64,000 nt of DNA from the NCBI RefSeq assembly GCF_000980885.2, contig NZ_LBDA02000056.1, positions 62,001-126,000 on the forward strand. Direction: 5' to 3'. Of this stretch, positions 1 to 8,958 are shown one piece after another; within the stretch, counting starts at the first letter, position 1; each line of letters opens with the position of its first letter. The position numbers were made by a program, and so were the translations under genes. The notes under the pieces are model-generated. The model had not been told where the DNA came from. It ran no database searches and saw nothing but the letters and a program-made list of their open reading frames with translations. Source of the DNA: Streptomyces malaysiense. GTDB lineage: Bacteria > Actinomycetota > Actinomycetes > Streptomycetales > Streptomycetaceae.

Positions 1-425
1 TCTACGTCGGCGGCAACGGCGGCATGACCCCGCGGCACGCCGCCCTGATCGCCGCCGATCTGGACCGCGCCACGCTGATCCGCACCATCGACCGCTTCCT
101 GATGTTCTACATCCGCACCGCCGACCGGCTGGAGCGCACCGCCCCCTGGGTGGCGCGGCTCGACGGCGGCCTGGACCATCTGCGGGACGTCATCATGAAC
201 GACTCCCTCGGCATCTGCGACGAGCTGGACGAACTGATGTGCCGCCATACGGCCGCATACGAGGACGAATGGGCCGCCACCCTCGCCGACCCCGGACGGC
301 TGCGCCGCTTCGTCTCGTTCGTCAACGCACCCGGCGTCCCCGATCCCGCCGTGCGCTTCACCCCCGAGCGTGGCCAGATCCGCCCGGTCCGCGTCGCCGG
401 ACCGCGCCGGGAGGTGCGCGCCTGA
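1..425 (+). CDS. nirB: Nitrite reductase (NAD(P)H) large subunit, 3' end only
   Basis: Large subunit of the cytoplasmic assimilatory nitrite reductase, which reduces nitrite to ammonium using NAD(P)H, FAD, a 4Fe-4S cluster and siroheme. The frame is already open at base 3 (Tyr-Val-Gly-Gly-Asn-Gly-Gly), so the gene begins before the window. Only about the last 140 residues are visible, and the FAD domains and the siroheme/cluster cysteines are outside. What is seen (FYIRTADRLERTAPW, then GLDHLRDVIMND) matches the helical C-terminal tail of NirB. The stop overlaps the nirD start as TGATG, so the two subunits are probably translationally coupled. The family call rests on this tail plus the nirD neighbour. 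Confidence 0.9.
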   Translation, partial: YVGGNGGMTPRHAALIAADLDRATLIRTIDRFLMFYIRTADRLERTAPWVARLDGGLDHLRDVIMNDSLGICDELDELMCRHTAAYEDEWAATLADPGRLRRFVSFVNAPGVPDPAVRFTPERGQIRPVRVAGPRREVRA

Positions 426-787
426 TGCCCGCCGACGAGATCCAGCTCGCCCACGAGGGCGTGTGGCACACCGTCTGCCGGTACGACGATCTGCTCCCCG
501 GCCGGGGCGTGGCCGTACTCCTGCACGGTGAACAGGTCGCGCTCTTCCGGGACCGCCGGGGCGGCCTCTACGCCGTCCAGAACTACGACCCCTTCAGCGA
601 CGCCCACGTCATCTCCCGCGGCATCACCGGCAGTCGCGGCGACGTACCGGTGGTCTTCTCGCCGATGTACAAACAGGCGTTCGACCTGCGCACCGGCGCG
701 TGCCTGGACGAGGAATCCGCCCCCGACGACACCTCGGTGAGGCTGCTGGTCTGGCCGGTGCGGCCGGCCCCGTCCGCGTCCCGCTGA
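425..787 (+). CDS. nirD: Nitrite reductase small subunit
   Basis: Small subunit (120 aa) of assimilatory nitrite reductase. It has a Rieske-like fold, visible in the pattern LPGRGVAVLLHGEQVALFRD, then GGLYAVQNYDPFSDAHVISRG, then PVVFSPMYKQAFDLRTG. The Cys-His and Cys-x-x-His cluster ligands of true Rieske proteins are absent, as expected for NirD, which acts as a structural partner of NirB. The ATG at 425 overlaps the nirB stop, and length and start agree with the family. The NarK-type transporter gene follows 50 bases later. Confidence 0.9.
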   Translation: MPADEIQLAHEGVWHTVCRYDDLLPGRGVAVLLHGEQVALFRDRRGGLYAVQNYDPFSDAHVISRGITGSRGDVPVVFSPMYKQAFDLRTGACLDEESAPDDTSVRLLVWPVRPAPSASR

Positions 788-837
788 CCTCTCGCCCCGC
801 ACGGCGAACGCCCTCCACCATCCCCGCGGGAGCCACC

Positions 838-2391
838 ATGCCCTCGTCCCCTTTGCCCCCTCCCACCTTCTCCTTCGGCGTCGCGTTCCGCCGGCTCGGT
901 GCGCTGGCGTCCCTGCGCGGCCGTCACCGGGTCCTGCACCTGACCACGCTGGCCTTCTTCCTCACCTTCCTCGTCTGGTTCGACATGGCGCCGTTCGCCC
1001 GGCAGATCGGCGCCGAACTCCACCTGTCCAAGGGACAGTCGCTCACCCTCTCGTTGTGCAACCTGGCGCTCACCGTCCCCGCGCGGATCGGTGTGGGCAT
1101 GCTCCTGGACCGCTTCGGCCCACGTCTGGTGTTCGCCTCCATCCTGATCTTCTCGGTCCTCCCCAACACGCTCTTCGCGACCGCGTCGAGCTTCCCGGTC
1201 CTGGTCGTCGGCCGACTGCTGCTCGGCGTGGTCGGCGCCGGGTTCGTGGTCGGCATCCGGATGGTCGCCGAGTGGTTCTCGCGCGAGGAGATCGGCACGG
1301 CCGAGGGCTTCTACGGCGGCTGGGGCAACTTCGGCTCGGCCGCGGCCTCCCTGGTGCTGCCCGGCCTCTCCGTCGCCCTCGCCGGTCATGTCGGCGGCTG
1401 GCGCTGGGCCACCGGACTCGTCGGCGTGCTCTGCGCGCTCTACGGCGTCGTCTATCTCTTCGCCGTGCGCGACACCCCCGAGGGCTCCGCGTACCAGCGA
1501 CCGCGCCGGCAAGGCGCCCTGGAGGTCACCAGCCGTGGGGCGGTGTTCGGGCTGCTCGCGGTGCAACTGCCGCCGATCGCCGCCCTCGGTCTCGTCGCGT
1601 TCCGCGTGTACGGCGCCGGAGTGATCCCCCGATCCGGTTTCGCGGCCGTCGTGCTCGTGCTCGTGGCCGGCTACGCGGCGCAGGCGGTGCGCACCCTTTC
1701 GGTGAACCGCCCGGCGCTCGCCGACGCCCATCCGCCCGCCGAGCGCTACCCCTTCCGGCTGGTGGCGCTGCTGTCGCTGGCGTACTTCGTGACGTTCGGC
1801 ACCGAGCTGGCGGTGGTATCCCTCCTGCCCGCCTACTTCGCCGACACCTTCGGCCTCGGCGTCACGGCCGCGGCCGCCGCGGGCAGCGCCTTCGCCTGCA
1901 CCAACCTGATCACGCGCCCCGCGGGCGGGCTGCTGTCCGACGCGCTTCCCCGGCGGCGGACGGCCCTGCGGATCCTGCTCGCCGGCGCCGTGGCCGTCTT
2001 CCTCGTACTCTCCCGGATGACCGGCGGCTGGGGACTGTGGTCGGGCGTCGCGCTGGTCGCGCTGGCCTCCGTCTTCATCCAGGGCGGCAACGGCGCGGTC
2101 TACGCGATGGTTCCGCTGGTCAACCGGCGCTCCGGCGGCCAGATCGCCGGCCTGACGGGTGCCTACGGCAACGTCGGCGGCATCGTCTTCACCTCCGTTC
2201 TCGTCTTCGACGGCGGCGACGTACACCTCCTGTTCCTCGTCATCGCGGTGTGCGCGGCGGCCATGGCCCTGCTGACCCTGTGGCTGCCGGAGCCGCAGGG
2301 AGCGACGGGCGGTACGGCCGCACCGCCCGGCGGTCCACGAACAGCGGTCCCGCCCGCCACGCCCGCCCGCCCCACCACGCGAACGCGATGA
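838..2391 (+). CDS. narK: NarK-type nitrate/nitrite MFS transporter
   Basis: Major facilitator superfamily membrane protein of 517 aa with about twelve hydrophobic segments. Two nitrate signatures are visible: GFYGGWGNFGSA (about residue 157) and GLTGAYGNVGGIVF (about residue 440), the glycine-rich substrate motifs of the NarK/NasA family. It should move nitrate and/or nitrite across the membrane; the sequence alone does not tell import from export. The start at 838 has GGGAG just upstream. The frame stays open further upstream, but that part overlaps nirD. Position directly after nirBD supports a role in nitrite supply or export. The extreme C-terminus (after LWLPEPQG) is a low-complexity Thr/Pro/Ala tail. 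Confidence 0.88.
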   Translation: MPSSPLPPPTFSFGVAFRRLGALASLRGRHRVLHLTTLAFFLTFLVWFDMAPFARQIGAELHLSKGQSLTLSLCNLALTVPARIGVGMLLDRFGPRLVFASILIFSVLPNTLFATASSFPVLVVGRLLLGVVGAGFVVGIRMVAEWFSREEIGTAEGFYGGWGNFGSAAASLVLPGLSVALAGHVGGWRWATGLVGVLCALYGVVYLFAVRDTPEGSAYQRPRRQGALEVTSRGAVFGLLAVQLPPIAALGLVAFRVYGAGVIPRSGFAAVVLVLVAGYAAQAVRTLSVNRPALADAHPPAERYPFRLVALLSLAYFVTFGTELAVVSLLPAYFADTFGLGVTAAAAAGSAFACTNLITRPAGGLLSDALPRRRTALRILLAGAVAVFLVLSRMTGGWGLWSGVALVALASVFIQGGNGAVYAMVPLVNRRSGGQIAGLTGAYGNVGGIVFTSVLVFDGGDVHLLFLVIAVCAAAMALLTLWLPEPQGATGGTAAPPGGPRTAVPPATPARPTTRTR

Positions 2392-2411
2392 GCCGGGAGG
2401 GCATCGCCCCC

Positions 2412-2428
2412 GGGCGGCCGAGCCGCCC
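2412..2428. terminator. Short G+C hairpin between convergent genes
   Basis: GGGCGGC, loop CGA, GCCGCCC lies in the 49-base gap between the convergent transporter and M1 peptidase genes. It has no U-tract, as is usual in Streptomyces. The stem is only seven pairs, so this is a tentative bidirectional terminator. Confidence 0.4.
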
Positions 2429-2440
2429 CGGTGTGAAAGG

Positions 2441-3928
2441 TCAGCGGTTGTGCCCGTCGTGCGCGGCCTCGATGTTCTTCCAGGACTTCGGCCGCGGAAC
2501 GGACGTACCGGCGGCCGCGAACCCGCGCGCCGCCGATGCCGTCGGCTTCGCCGGCCGGTACAGCCAGGTGTCGAAGAGCCCGGCGAGGGGTTTGCCGGAG
2601 ATCCGTTCCGCGTACGCCTCGAAGTCGGCCACGGACGCGTTGCCGTAGGCGTGCGCCTTCGGCCAGCCCTTCAGGATGCGGAAGAAGGCGTGGTCGCCCA
2701 CCGCCTCGCGCAGCGCCTGGATCGCGGCGGCGCCCCGGTCGTAGACGGCGTCGTCGAACTGGTCGTCCGGACCGGGGTCGCCGGGCTCGACCTTCCAGAA
2801 CGGGTCGTCGGCCGGGTGCGAGGAGTACACCTGGCCGGCGAGCTGCCGGGTCGTGCCCTGGCCCTCGTGCTCGGACCACAGCCACTGCGCGTACGTCGCG
2901 AAGCCCTCGTTGAGCCAGATGTCCTTCCAGCCCTTCAGCGACACGTCGTCGCCGTACCACTGGTGGGCCAGCTCGTGCACGACCACCGAGGGATTGGCGC
3001 CCTTCGCGAACTGCTTGGGGCTGTAGTAGACGCGGGTCTGGGTCTCCAGTGCGTACCCGGTGGTCGTGTTCGGGATGTATCCACCCGCCGTGGCGAACGG
3101 ATACGGCCCGAAATAATTGCTCAGCCAGTCGACGATCTCCCCGGTGCGCTCCACGCTCGCCCGCGCCGCCGCGTCATCGGCGCCCAGGTCCTCGCTGTAC
3201 GCGTTGATCACCGGCACCCCGCGCCCGGACCGGCTCGTGGTGATGTCGAACCTGCCGATCGCGAGCGTGGCCAGGTACGTCGCCTGCGGCCTGTCCTGCC
3301 GCCAGGAGTAGCTGGTCCAGCCCCGCTTCGTCGAGGTCGAGCGCAGCGCGCCGTTGGAGATCGCCCGGGTGCCCTCGGGTACCGTGACCGAGACGTCGTA
3401 CGTCGCCTTGTCGCTCGGGTGGTCGTTACTCGGGAACCACCACCACGCCGACTCGGGCTCGTCCGCCGCGACCGCGCCGTCCGGTGTGCGGTGCCAGGTG
3501 GTGAAGCCGTACGCGCTCTTCGTCGACGGCACCCCGCTGTAGCGGACCATCACCGTGATCGGCGTGCCCTTCGCCAGCGGCTTCTTCGGCGTGATCACCA
3601 GTTCGTGCTGCTCGGCGTGGGTGAATGACGCCTTGACGCCGTTGACCCGCACCTCGCTCACGTCCAGCAGGAAGTCCAGGTCGAAGCTGGACAGGTCCTG
3701 CGTGGTCCGCGCGCTGATCGTCGCGGTGCCCCGCAACTCGTCCGTCCTCGGCTGGTAGCGCAGCCGCAGACCGTAGTGCGAGACGTCGTAACCGCCGTTG
3801 CCGTAGTACGGGTAGTAGGGGTCGCCGATGCCCGGCGCGCCGGGGGAGTAGCTCGCGGCCGATGCCGGGATCGCCAGCAGGAGGGAGGCCGCCGCCAGTG
3901 CGCCCGGCGCGATGATTCTGCGGTGCAC
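2441..3928 (-). CDS. Secreted M1-family metalloaminopeptidase
   Basis: Zinc-dependent aminopeptidase of 495 aa exported by a Sec signal peptide (RRIIAPGALAAASLLLAIPASAA). The catalytic HELAH is at about residue 318, and the third zinc ligand Glu follows 18 residues later in WLNEGFA, giving the complete HExxH-x18-E signature. An N-terminal beta-sandwich domain precedes it. The C-terminal helical domain found in large M1 enzymes is missing, so this is the short secreted actinobacterial form. The GTG start at 3928 has GGAG about eight bases upstream. It is divergent from the S15 peptidase gene, and both are probably extracellular scavenging enzymes. Confidence 0.88.
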   Translation of the reverse strand: MHRRIIAPGALAAASLLLAIPASAASYSPGAPGIGDPYYPYYGNGGYDVSHYGLRLRYQPRTDELRGTATISARTTQDLSSFDLDFLLDVSEVRVNGVKASFTHAEQHELVITPKKPLAKGTPITVMVRYSGVPSTKSAYGFTTWHRTPDGAVAADEPESAWWWFPSNDHPSDKATYDVSVTVPEGTRAISNGALRSTSTKRGWTSYSWRQDRPQATYLATLAIGRFDITTSRSGRGVPVINAYSEDLGADDAAARASVERTGEIVDWLSNYFGPYPFATAGGYIPNTTTGYALETQTRVYYSPKQFAKGANPSVVVHELAHQWYGDDVSLKGWKDIWLNEGFATYAQWLWSEHEGQGTTRQLAGQVYSSHPADDPFWKVEPGDPGPDDQFDDAVYDRGAAAIQALREAVGDHAFFRILKGWPKAHAYGNASVADFEAYAERISGKPLAGLFDTWLYRPAKPTASAARGFAAAGTSVPRPKSWKNIEAAHDGHNR

Positions 3929-3975
3929 GTCAGCTCCAAGTCGTCGGGACTGCGGGTCTGTTCACCGGACCCCGT

Positions 3976-4036
3976 GCGAAGCACCCTGTCCGAAGCACTC
4001 GTTCGGAGTACCCCGCCCGGAGATCTCTGTCCGGAG
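3976..4036. repeat. Five-copy degenerate 13-14 bp tandem repeat in a divergent promoter region
   Basis: Successive units are GCGAAGCACCCTGT, CCGAAGCACTCGT, TCGGAGTACCCCGC, CCGGAGATCTCTGT and CCGGAGCC, a shared (C/T)CGRAG core recurring every 13-14 bases. It lies between the divergent M1 and S15 peptidase genes, close to the M1 start. It could be an iterated protein-binding site or a slipped-strand repeat; nothing in the sequence decides between these. Confidence 0.6.
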
Positions 4037-4169
4037 CCTATTCACCCCCTGTGCCCCTTGCCCTGTCCATGACCCCCGCTGTCACACGATCGCCATTCGG
4101 CCGCAATGAGCCACCCGGCTGCCGTAACGCACTCTTCTGTACGGCAGTTGACGGGACTATCGTCCGCGC

Positions 4170-6146
4170 ATGCCGAAGAGCACACCTGTCCGAGCGCCCC
4201 TGCGCACGCGCCTCAGCCTCTGGAGAGCGCTCGCGGCGGCGGCCGCCGCCGCCCTGCCGGCCGCCTTCCTCACCCCGGCCGCCGCCCAGGCCGCTCCGCC
4301 CCGGGAGAGCACCCCCGTCTACTCCTACGCCCACGCCGTCCGCGAGTCCGTGTGGGTGGACACCGGCCTCGACGAGGACGGCGACGGCAGGCACGACCGC
4401 GTCGCCGCCGACATCGTCCGCCCCGCCGAACCGGCCCGCGAGGGCCGCAAGGTGCCGGTCGTCATGGACGCCAGCCCGTACTACTCCTGCTGCGGGCGCG
4501 GCAACGAGAACCAGGTCAAGACCTACGACGCGAGCGGCCGCGTCGTCCGGATGCCGCTGTTCTACGACAACTACTTCGTGCCCCGCGGCTACGCCTTCGT
4601 CGGCGTCGACCTCGCCGGCACCGGCCGGTCCGACGGCTGCGTCGACGTCGGCGGCCGCTCCGACGTGCAGTCCGCGAAGGCCGTGATCGACTGGCTCAAC
4701 GGCCGCGCCACCGCCTACACGAGCCGCACCGGGACACACACCGTCAAGGCCACCTGGACCAACGGCAGAACCGGCATGATCGGCAAGAGCTGGGACGGCA
4801 CCGTCGCCAACGGCGTCGCCGCCACCGGCGTCAAGGGCCTGCGGACCATCGTGCCGATCAGCGCCATCTCCTCCTGGTACGACTACTACTTCGCCCAGGG
4901 CGCCCCGCTCTACGACGGCGGCCCGGCAGACCTCGCCGGATACGTCGAGAGCGACGCGGCCGCGGCCCACTGCGCCGCCGAGCAGAGGAAACTCGCCGAC
5001 GGCAGCCCGCGCAGCGGCGACTGGACCCCGCTGTGGACCGAGCGGGACTACGTCAAGGACGCGGCCAAGGTGCGCGCCAGCGTGTTCGTGGCGCAGGGCA
5101 TGCAGGACCTCAACGTCCGCACCAAGCACTTCGGCCAGTGGTGGGACGCCCTCGCCAGGAACGGTGTCGAGCGCAAGCTGTGGCTGTCCCAGACCGGCCA
5201 TGTCGACCCCTTCGACTACCGGCGCGGCGCCTGGGTCGACACCCTGCACCGCTGGTTCGACCACGAACTCCTCGGCTACGACAACGGCATCGACCGCGAG
5301 CCGACGGCCGACGTCGAGCGCCACCCCGGCCAGTGGGTCACCTCCGCCACCTGGCCGCCCGCCGGCACCCGCGCCACCACCCTGTACCCGGCCCCCGGCA
5401 CCGAGCCCGGCGTCGGCACGCTCGGCCTGCGCCGCGCCACCGGCACCGAGACCTTCACCGACGACCCGAAGCTCGGCGAGACCGACTGGGCGGGCCGGCT
5501 GACCACGTCCACACCGGAGAAGACCGGTTTCCTCACCGCGCCCCTCACCCATGACCTGCGGCTGTCCGGCATGTCACGGGTGACGGTCACCGCGACCCCC
5601 ACCACCGCCTCGGCCCGTCTCTCCGCCGTGCTCGTCGACGTCGGCCCGGACACCATCCGCGACTACTCCGACGCCGCCGAGGGCATCACCACGCTGAAGA
5701 ACCGCACCTGCTGGGGCGCGAGCACGGCCGGCGACAGCGCCTGCTACCTGGAGACCGCCGCGAAGACGGCCGAGGTCGACTACACCGTCTTCAGCCGCGG
5801 CTGGGCCGATCTCGGCCACTACGCCTCCCTCGCCAAGGGCGTCCCCCTCACCCCGGGCAGGTCCTACACGATGACCCTCACCCTGGCCGCCACCGACCAC
5901 GTCGTCCCCAGGGGCCACCGCCTCGCCCTGATCGTCGCGGGCACGGACCGCGACCTCATCGACCCGCCGTCCACGAAGCCGGCGGTGACGGTCCGGCTGG
6001 GCGGCACCTCGGCCCGGTTGCCGCTGGTGGGCGGTGTCCGGGCCTTCACCCGCGCGACGTCCGGTACGACGGCGGAGTCCCCGGCACCGCGAACGCCGAA
6101 GGGCCTGCGCGCACCGCGTACGGACAGCCACCTTCCGGCGGGCTGA
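4170..6146 (+). CDS. Secreted Xaa-Pro dipeptidyl-peptidase (S15 family)
   Basis: Serine peptidase of 658 aa releasing Xaa-Pro dipeptides from peptide N-termini. It has an N-terminal signal peptide (RALAAAAAAALPAAFLTPAAAQA), the nucleophile elbow GKSWDGT at about residue 204, the catalytic His in QTGHVDPFD near residue 344, and the C-terminal jelly-roll domain typical of PepX/CocE proteins. A conserved Cys pair lies at SPYYSCCGRG. No ribosome site is visible. TATCGT ends six bases before the ATG, suggesting a leaderless transcript. The gene converges on the oxidase gene with an 11-base gap. Confidence 0.88.
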   Translation: MPKSTPVRAPLRTRLSLWRALAAAAAAALPAAFLTPAAAQAAPPRESTPVYSYAHAVRESVWVDTGLDEDGDGRHDRVAADIVRPAEPAREGRKVPVVMDASPYYSCCGRGNENQVKTYDASGRVVRMPLFYDNYFVPRGYAFVGVDLAGTGRSDGCVDVGGRSDVQSAKAVIDWLNGRATAYTSRTGTHTVKATWTNGRTGMIGKSWDGTVANGVAATGVKGLRTIVPISAISSWYDYYFAQGAPLYDGGPADLAGYVESDAAAAHCAAEQRKLADGSPRSGDWTPLWTERDYVKDAAKVRASVFVAQGMQDLNVRTKHFGQWWDALARNGVERKLWLSQTGHVDPFDYRRGAWVDTLHRWFDHELLGYDNGIDREPTADVERHPGQWVTSATWPPAGTRATTLYPAPGTEPGVGTLGLRRATGTETFTDDPKLGETDWAGRLTTSTPEKTGFLTAPLTHDLRLSGMSRVTVTATPTTASARLSAVLVDVGPDTIRDYSDAAEGITTLKNRTCWGASTAGDSACYLETAAKTAEVDYTVFSRGWADLGHYASLAKGVPLTPGRSYTMTLTLAATDHVVPRGHRLALIVAGTDRDLIDPPSTKPAVTVRLGGTSARLPLVGGVRAFTRATSGTTAESPAPRTPKGLRAPRTDSHLPAG

Positions 6147-6157
6147 CCGCGGCGGGT

Positions 6158-7117
6158 TCAGGCGGCCGGGTCCGGCACCAGCCCGGCCGCCTCCCGGGCA
6201 CACCCCCAGGCCACCGTCACCCCGGCACCGCCGTGGCCGTACGAGTGCACCACCGTCCGTCCGCCGGGCAGCACCTCCCGCTCCAGCCGCACCGCGTCCC
6301 GGTACGGCCGCAGCCCCACCTTGTGGGCCAGCACCCGCGCCCCCGCGATCTCCGACCGCACCCGCGCGCACCGGGCGACGATCTCCGCGGCCGTGTCCGG
6401 GTCCGGCTCCAGCGACCAGTCGTCCTCCTGCGCCGTGCCGCCGAGGATCAGCCCGTACGGCTGCGGGATGAAGTACGCGGCGACCGGCGAGGAATGGTCG
6501 ACGGACGTGTAGTACGTGTCGATCCCGGGATTCTCCACCAGCACCAACTGCCCCCGCACCGGGCGTACCGTGTCGTCCCCGGCCAGCGAACGCGCCCCGA
6601 GCCCCGCGCAGTTGACCACCACCTCCGCCGGCACCTCGGCGAGATCGGCCACCTCGCGCAGCACCACCGCGCCGCCGGCCCGCATCAGCCGCTCCCGCAG
6701 CCACGCCAGATGCGCCGGCATGTCGATCACCGGCAGCCGCGCCGCCAGCCCGTCCGGCACCGTGCGCAGCCCCGGCACCCGGGCCGCCCAGTCGCCCAGC
6801 TCGTCCGGGCGCGCCCCCTGGTGGAGGCCGTCGACCAGTCGCACGCCCGTCCGCTCGGGGGCCGCCGCCAGTTCCCCGTAGACGGCGAGGCTCTCCAGCG
6901 CCCAGGCGCCGACGAGCCGCTCCGGTTCGATGCGGTACGGCCACCACAGGCCCCCGGCGACCGCCGACGTGGTCTCCTCGGCGGGTTCCCGCGTCCATAC
7001 GCTCACCCGGCGCCCGGCCTCGGCCAGCACCACGGCGGTGGTGAGCCCGACGACCCCGCCGCCGACCACGATCACTTCGCCGCCCGTCCCGCGGCGCACG
7101 CCGCCCACGCTGTCCAC
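6158..7117 (-). CDS. FAD-dependent D-amino-acid oxidase-like protein
   Basis: Flavoprotein oxidase of the DAAO/DAO superfamily (about 319 aa). The dinucleotide-binding motif VIVVGGGVVGLTTAVVLAEAG stands at the N-terminus. Later come the active-site strand AYFIPQPYGLILGGT and the C-terminal VGLRPYRDAVRLE and HSYGHGGAGVTVAWG motifs, closely matching D-amino-acid oxidase, which oxidatively deaminates D-amino acids to 2-oxo acids, ammonia and peroxide. The start is uncertain. I chose GTG at 7117, which puts TATGGT six bases upstream (leaderless promoter) and begins the protein just before the FAD motif. A longer open frame runs to 7168. Confidence 0.8.
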   Translation of the reverse strand: MDSVGGVRRGTGGEVIVVGGGVVGLTTAVVLAEAGRRVSVWTREPAEETTSAVAGGLWWPYRIEPERLVGAWALESLAVYGELAAAPERTGVRLVDGLHQGARPDELGDWAARVPGLRTVPDGLAARLPVIDMPAHLAWLRERLMRAGGAVVLREVADLAEVPAEVVVNCAGLGARSLAGDDTVRPVRGQLVLVENPGIDTYYTSVDHSSPVAAYFIPQPYGLILGGTAQEDDWSLEPDPDTAAEIVARCARVRSEIAGARVLAHKVGLRPYRDAVRLEREVLPGGRTVVHSYGHGGAGVTVAWGCAREAAGLVPDPAA

Positions 7118-7244
7118 GTGTGGACCATAGGCCCTGCTCCGCCGTCCCCGGCAGAGCCCGGCGCGCACCGGCCGGCGTGGGGATGCTCACAGCCGGCCGG
7201 CACGGGCGCCATCCGGGCTGACCAGCGCCGGGCGGCGGGCCCAC

Positions 7245-7250
7245 TAGGAT
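7245..7250 (+). promoter_or_regulatory. Candidate -10 element of the ABC-F gene
   Basis: TAGGAT, a good match to the streptomycete vegetative -10 consensus, lies ten bases before the ATG at 7261, and no ribosome site separates them. CTGACC at 7218 could be a -35, but the 21-base spacing is long. It implies a very short or absent leader. Confidence 0.4.
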
Positions 7251-7260
7251 CGGCGTCCTG

Positions 7261-8901
7261 ATGACTGCCACCCTCGTCGCCAAGAACCTCGCCGCCGGGC
7301 ACGGCGACCGCTCGCTCTTCTCCGGGCTCGACCTCGTCGTGGCGCCCGGCGACGTGATCGGGCTGGTCGGCGCCAACGGCGCGGGCAAGTCCACCCTGCT
7401 GCGGATGCTCGCCGGAGTGCTCGCGCCCGAGCGGGGCGAACTGCGCCTGTCCCCGCCCACCGCCACCGTCGGCCACCTGCCGCAGGAGCCCGAGCGCCGG
7501 CCGGGGGAGACCGTGGGGGAGTTCCTGGCCCGCCGCACCGGCGTGGCCGAGGCGCAGCGGCTCATGGACGAGGCCACCCAGGCGCTGGTCGACGGCGCGC
7601 CGGGCGCGGACGACGCCTACGCGGTGAGCCTGGAGCGCTGGCTCGGCCTCGGCGGCGCCGACCTGGACGAGCGCGCGGCGGAGGTGGCCGACTCCCTCGG
7701 CCTCGCCGTCGGTCTCGGCCGCCCGATGACCTCTCTCTCCGGCGGCCAGGCGGCCCGCGCCGGACTCGCCTCCCTGCTGCTCTCCCGCTACGACGTCTTC
7801 CTCCTGGACGAGCCCACCAACGACCTCGACCTGGACGGACTGGACCGCCTGGAGCGGTTCGTCACCGGGCTGCGCGCCGGCACCGTCGTCGTCAGCCACG
7901 ACCGCGAGTTCCTCACCCGCACGGTCACCAAGGTCCTCGAACTCGACCTGGCCCAGGGGCGGATCAACCTCTACGGCGGCGGCTACGAGGCATATCTGGA
8001 GGAGCGTGAGACGGGCCGGCGGCACGCCCGCGAGGAGTACGAGGAGTTCGCCGACAAGAAGGCCGCCCTCCAGGACCGGGCGCAGACGCAGCGGTCCTGG
8101 ATGGACAAGGGCGTCAAGAACGCCCGCCGCAAGGCGGGTGGCGACAACGACAAGATCGGCCGCAAGTTCCGCAGCGAGGCCAGTGAGAAGCAGGCCGCCA
8201 AGGCCCGGCAGACACAGCGCATGATCGAGCGTCTGGAGGTGGTCGAGGAGCCGCGCAAGGAGTGGGAGCTGCGCATGGAGATCGCGTCCGCCCCGCGCTC
8301 CGGCGCGGTGGTGGCGACGCTGCGGGACGCCGAGGTCCGGCGCGGCGACTTCGCCTTCGGACCGGTGAGCCTCCAGATCGACTGGGCCGACCGGATCGCG
8401 GTCACCGGAGCCAACGGCGCGGGCAAGTCGACCCTGCTGGCCGCCCTGCTCGGCCGGGTCCCGCTGGACGCCGGGCACGCGGCCCTCGGCTCGGGCGTGC
8501 TCGTCGGCGAGGTCGACCAGGCCCGGGGCCTGTTCCACGGTCCCGAGACGCTGCTGGACGCCTTCTGCGCGGCCGTCCCCGACACCGAGCCGGTGGAGGT
8601 CCGTACCCTGCTCGCCAAGTTCGGCCTGAAGCCGGTCCATGTGCTGCGCCCGGCCGCGACCCTCTCCCCGGGCGAACGCACCCGCGCCGCCCTCGCCCTG
8701 CTCCAGGGCCGGGGCGTCAACCTGCTCGTCCTGGACGAGCCCACCAACCACCTCGACCTGCCCGCCATCGAGCAGCTGGAGTCCGCCCTGGACGCCTACA
8801 CCGGCACCCTCCTGCTGGTCACCCACGACCGCCGCATGCTGGACGCGGTCCGGGTGAGCAGGCGCTGGGAGGTCGCGGCGGGCAAGGTGACCGAGCACTG
8901 A
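7261..8901 (+). CDS. ABC-F family ATPase
   Basis: Soluble ATPase of 546 aa with two ABC domains and no membrane segments. Walker A motifs GANGAGKST occur near residues 38 and 382, signature motifs are LSGGQ and LSPGE, and Walker B motifs are LLDEPTNDLD and VLDEPTNHLD. A charged linker rich in Lys/Arg between the domains corresponds to the ABC-F interdomain arm that reaches into the ribosomal exit site. Members act on the ribosome as translation factors or antibiotic-resistance proteins; which applies here cannot be told from sequence. Alone in its transcription unit. Confidence 0.9.
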   Translation: MTATLVAKNLAAGHGDRSLFSGLDLVVAPGDVIGLVGANGAGKSTLLRMLAGVLAPERGELRLSPPTATVGHLPQEPERRPGETVGEFLARRTGVAEAQRLMDEATQALVDGAPGADDAYAVSLERWLGLGGADLDERAAEVADSLGLAVGLGRPMTSLSGGQAARAGLASLLLSRYDVFLLDEPTNDLDLDGLDRLERFVTGLRAGTVVVSHDREFLTRTVTKVLELDLAQGRINLYGGGYEAYLEERETGRRHAREEYEEFADKKAALQDRAQTQRSWMDKGVKNARRKAGGDNDKIGRKFRSEASEKQAAKARQTQRMIERLEVVEEPRKEWELRMEIASAPRSGAVVATLRDAEVRRGDFAFGPVSLQIDWADRIAVTGANGAGKSTLLAALLGRVPLDAGHAALGSGVLVGEVDQARGLFHGPETLLDAFCAAVPDTEPVEVRTLLAKFGLKPVHVLRPAATLSPGERTRAALALLQGRGVNLLVLDEPTNHLDLPAIEQLESALDAYTGTLLLVTHDRRMLDAVRVSRRWEVAAGKVTEH

Positions 8902-8906
8902 CGGGG

Positions 8907-8941
8907 CCGGGCCCCGGGGGTACGGCGTCCCCGGGGCCCGG
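8907..8941. terminator. Strong bidirectional hairpin
   Basis: Perfect 13-base arms CCGGGCCCCGGGG and CCCCGGGGCCCGG with a nine-base loop, between the stop codons of the convergent ABC-F and secreted repeat-protein genes. Confidence 0.8.
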
Positions 8942-8958
8942 CGGCTCGCGGCGTCAGG

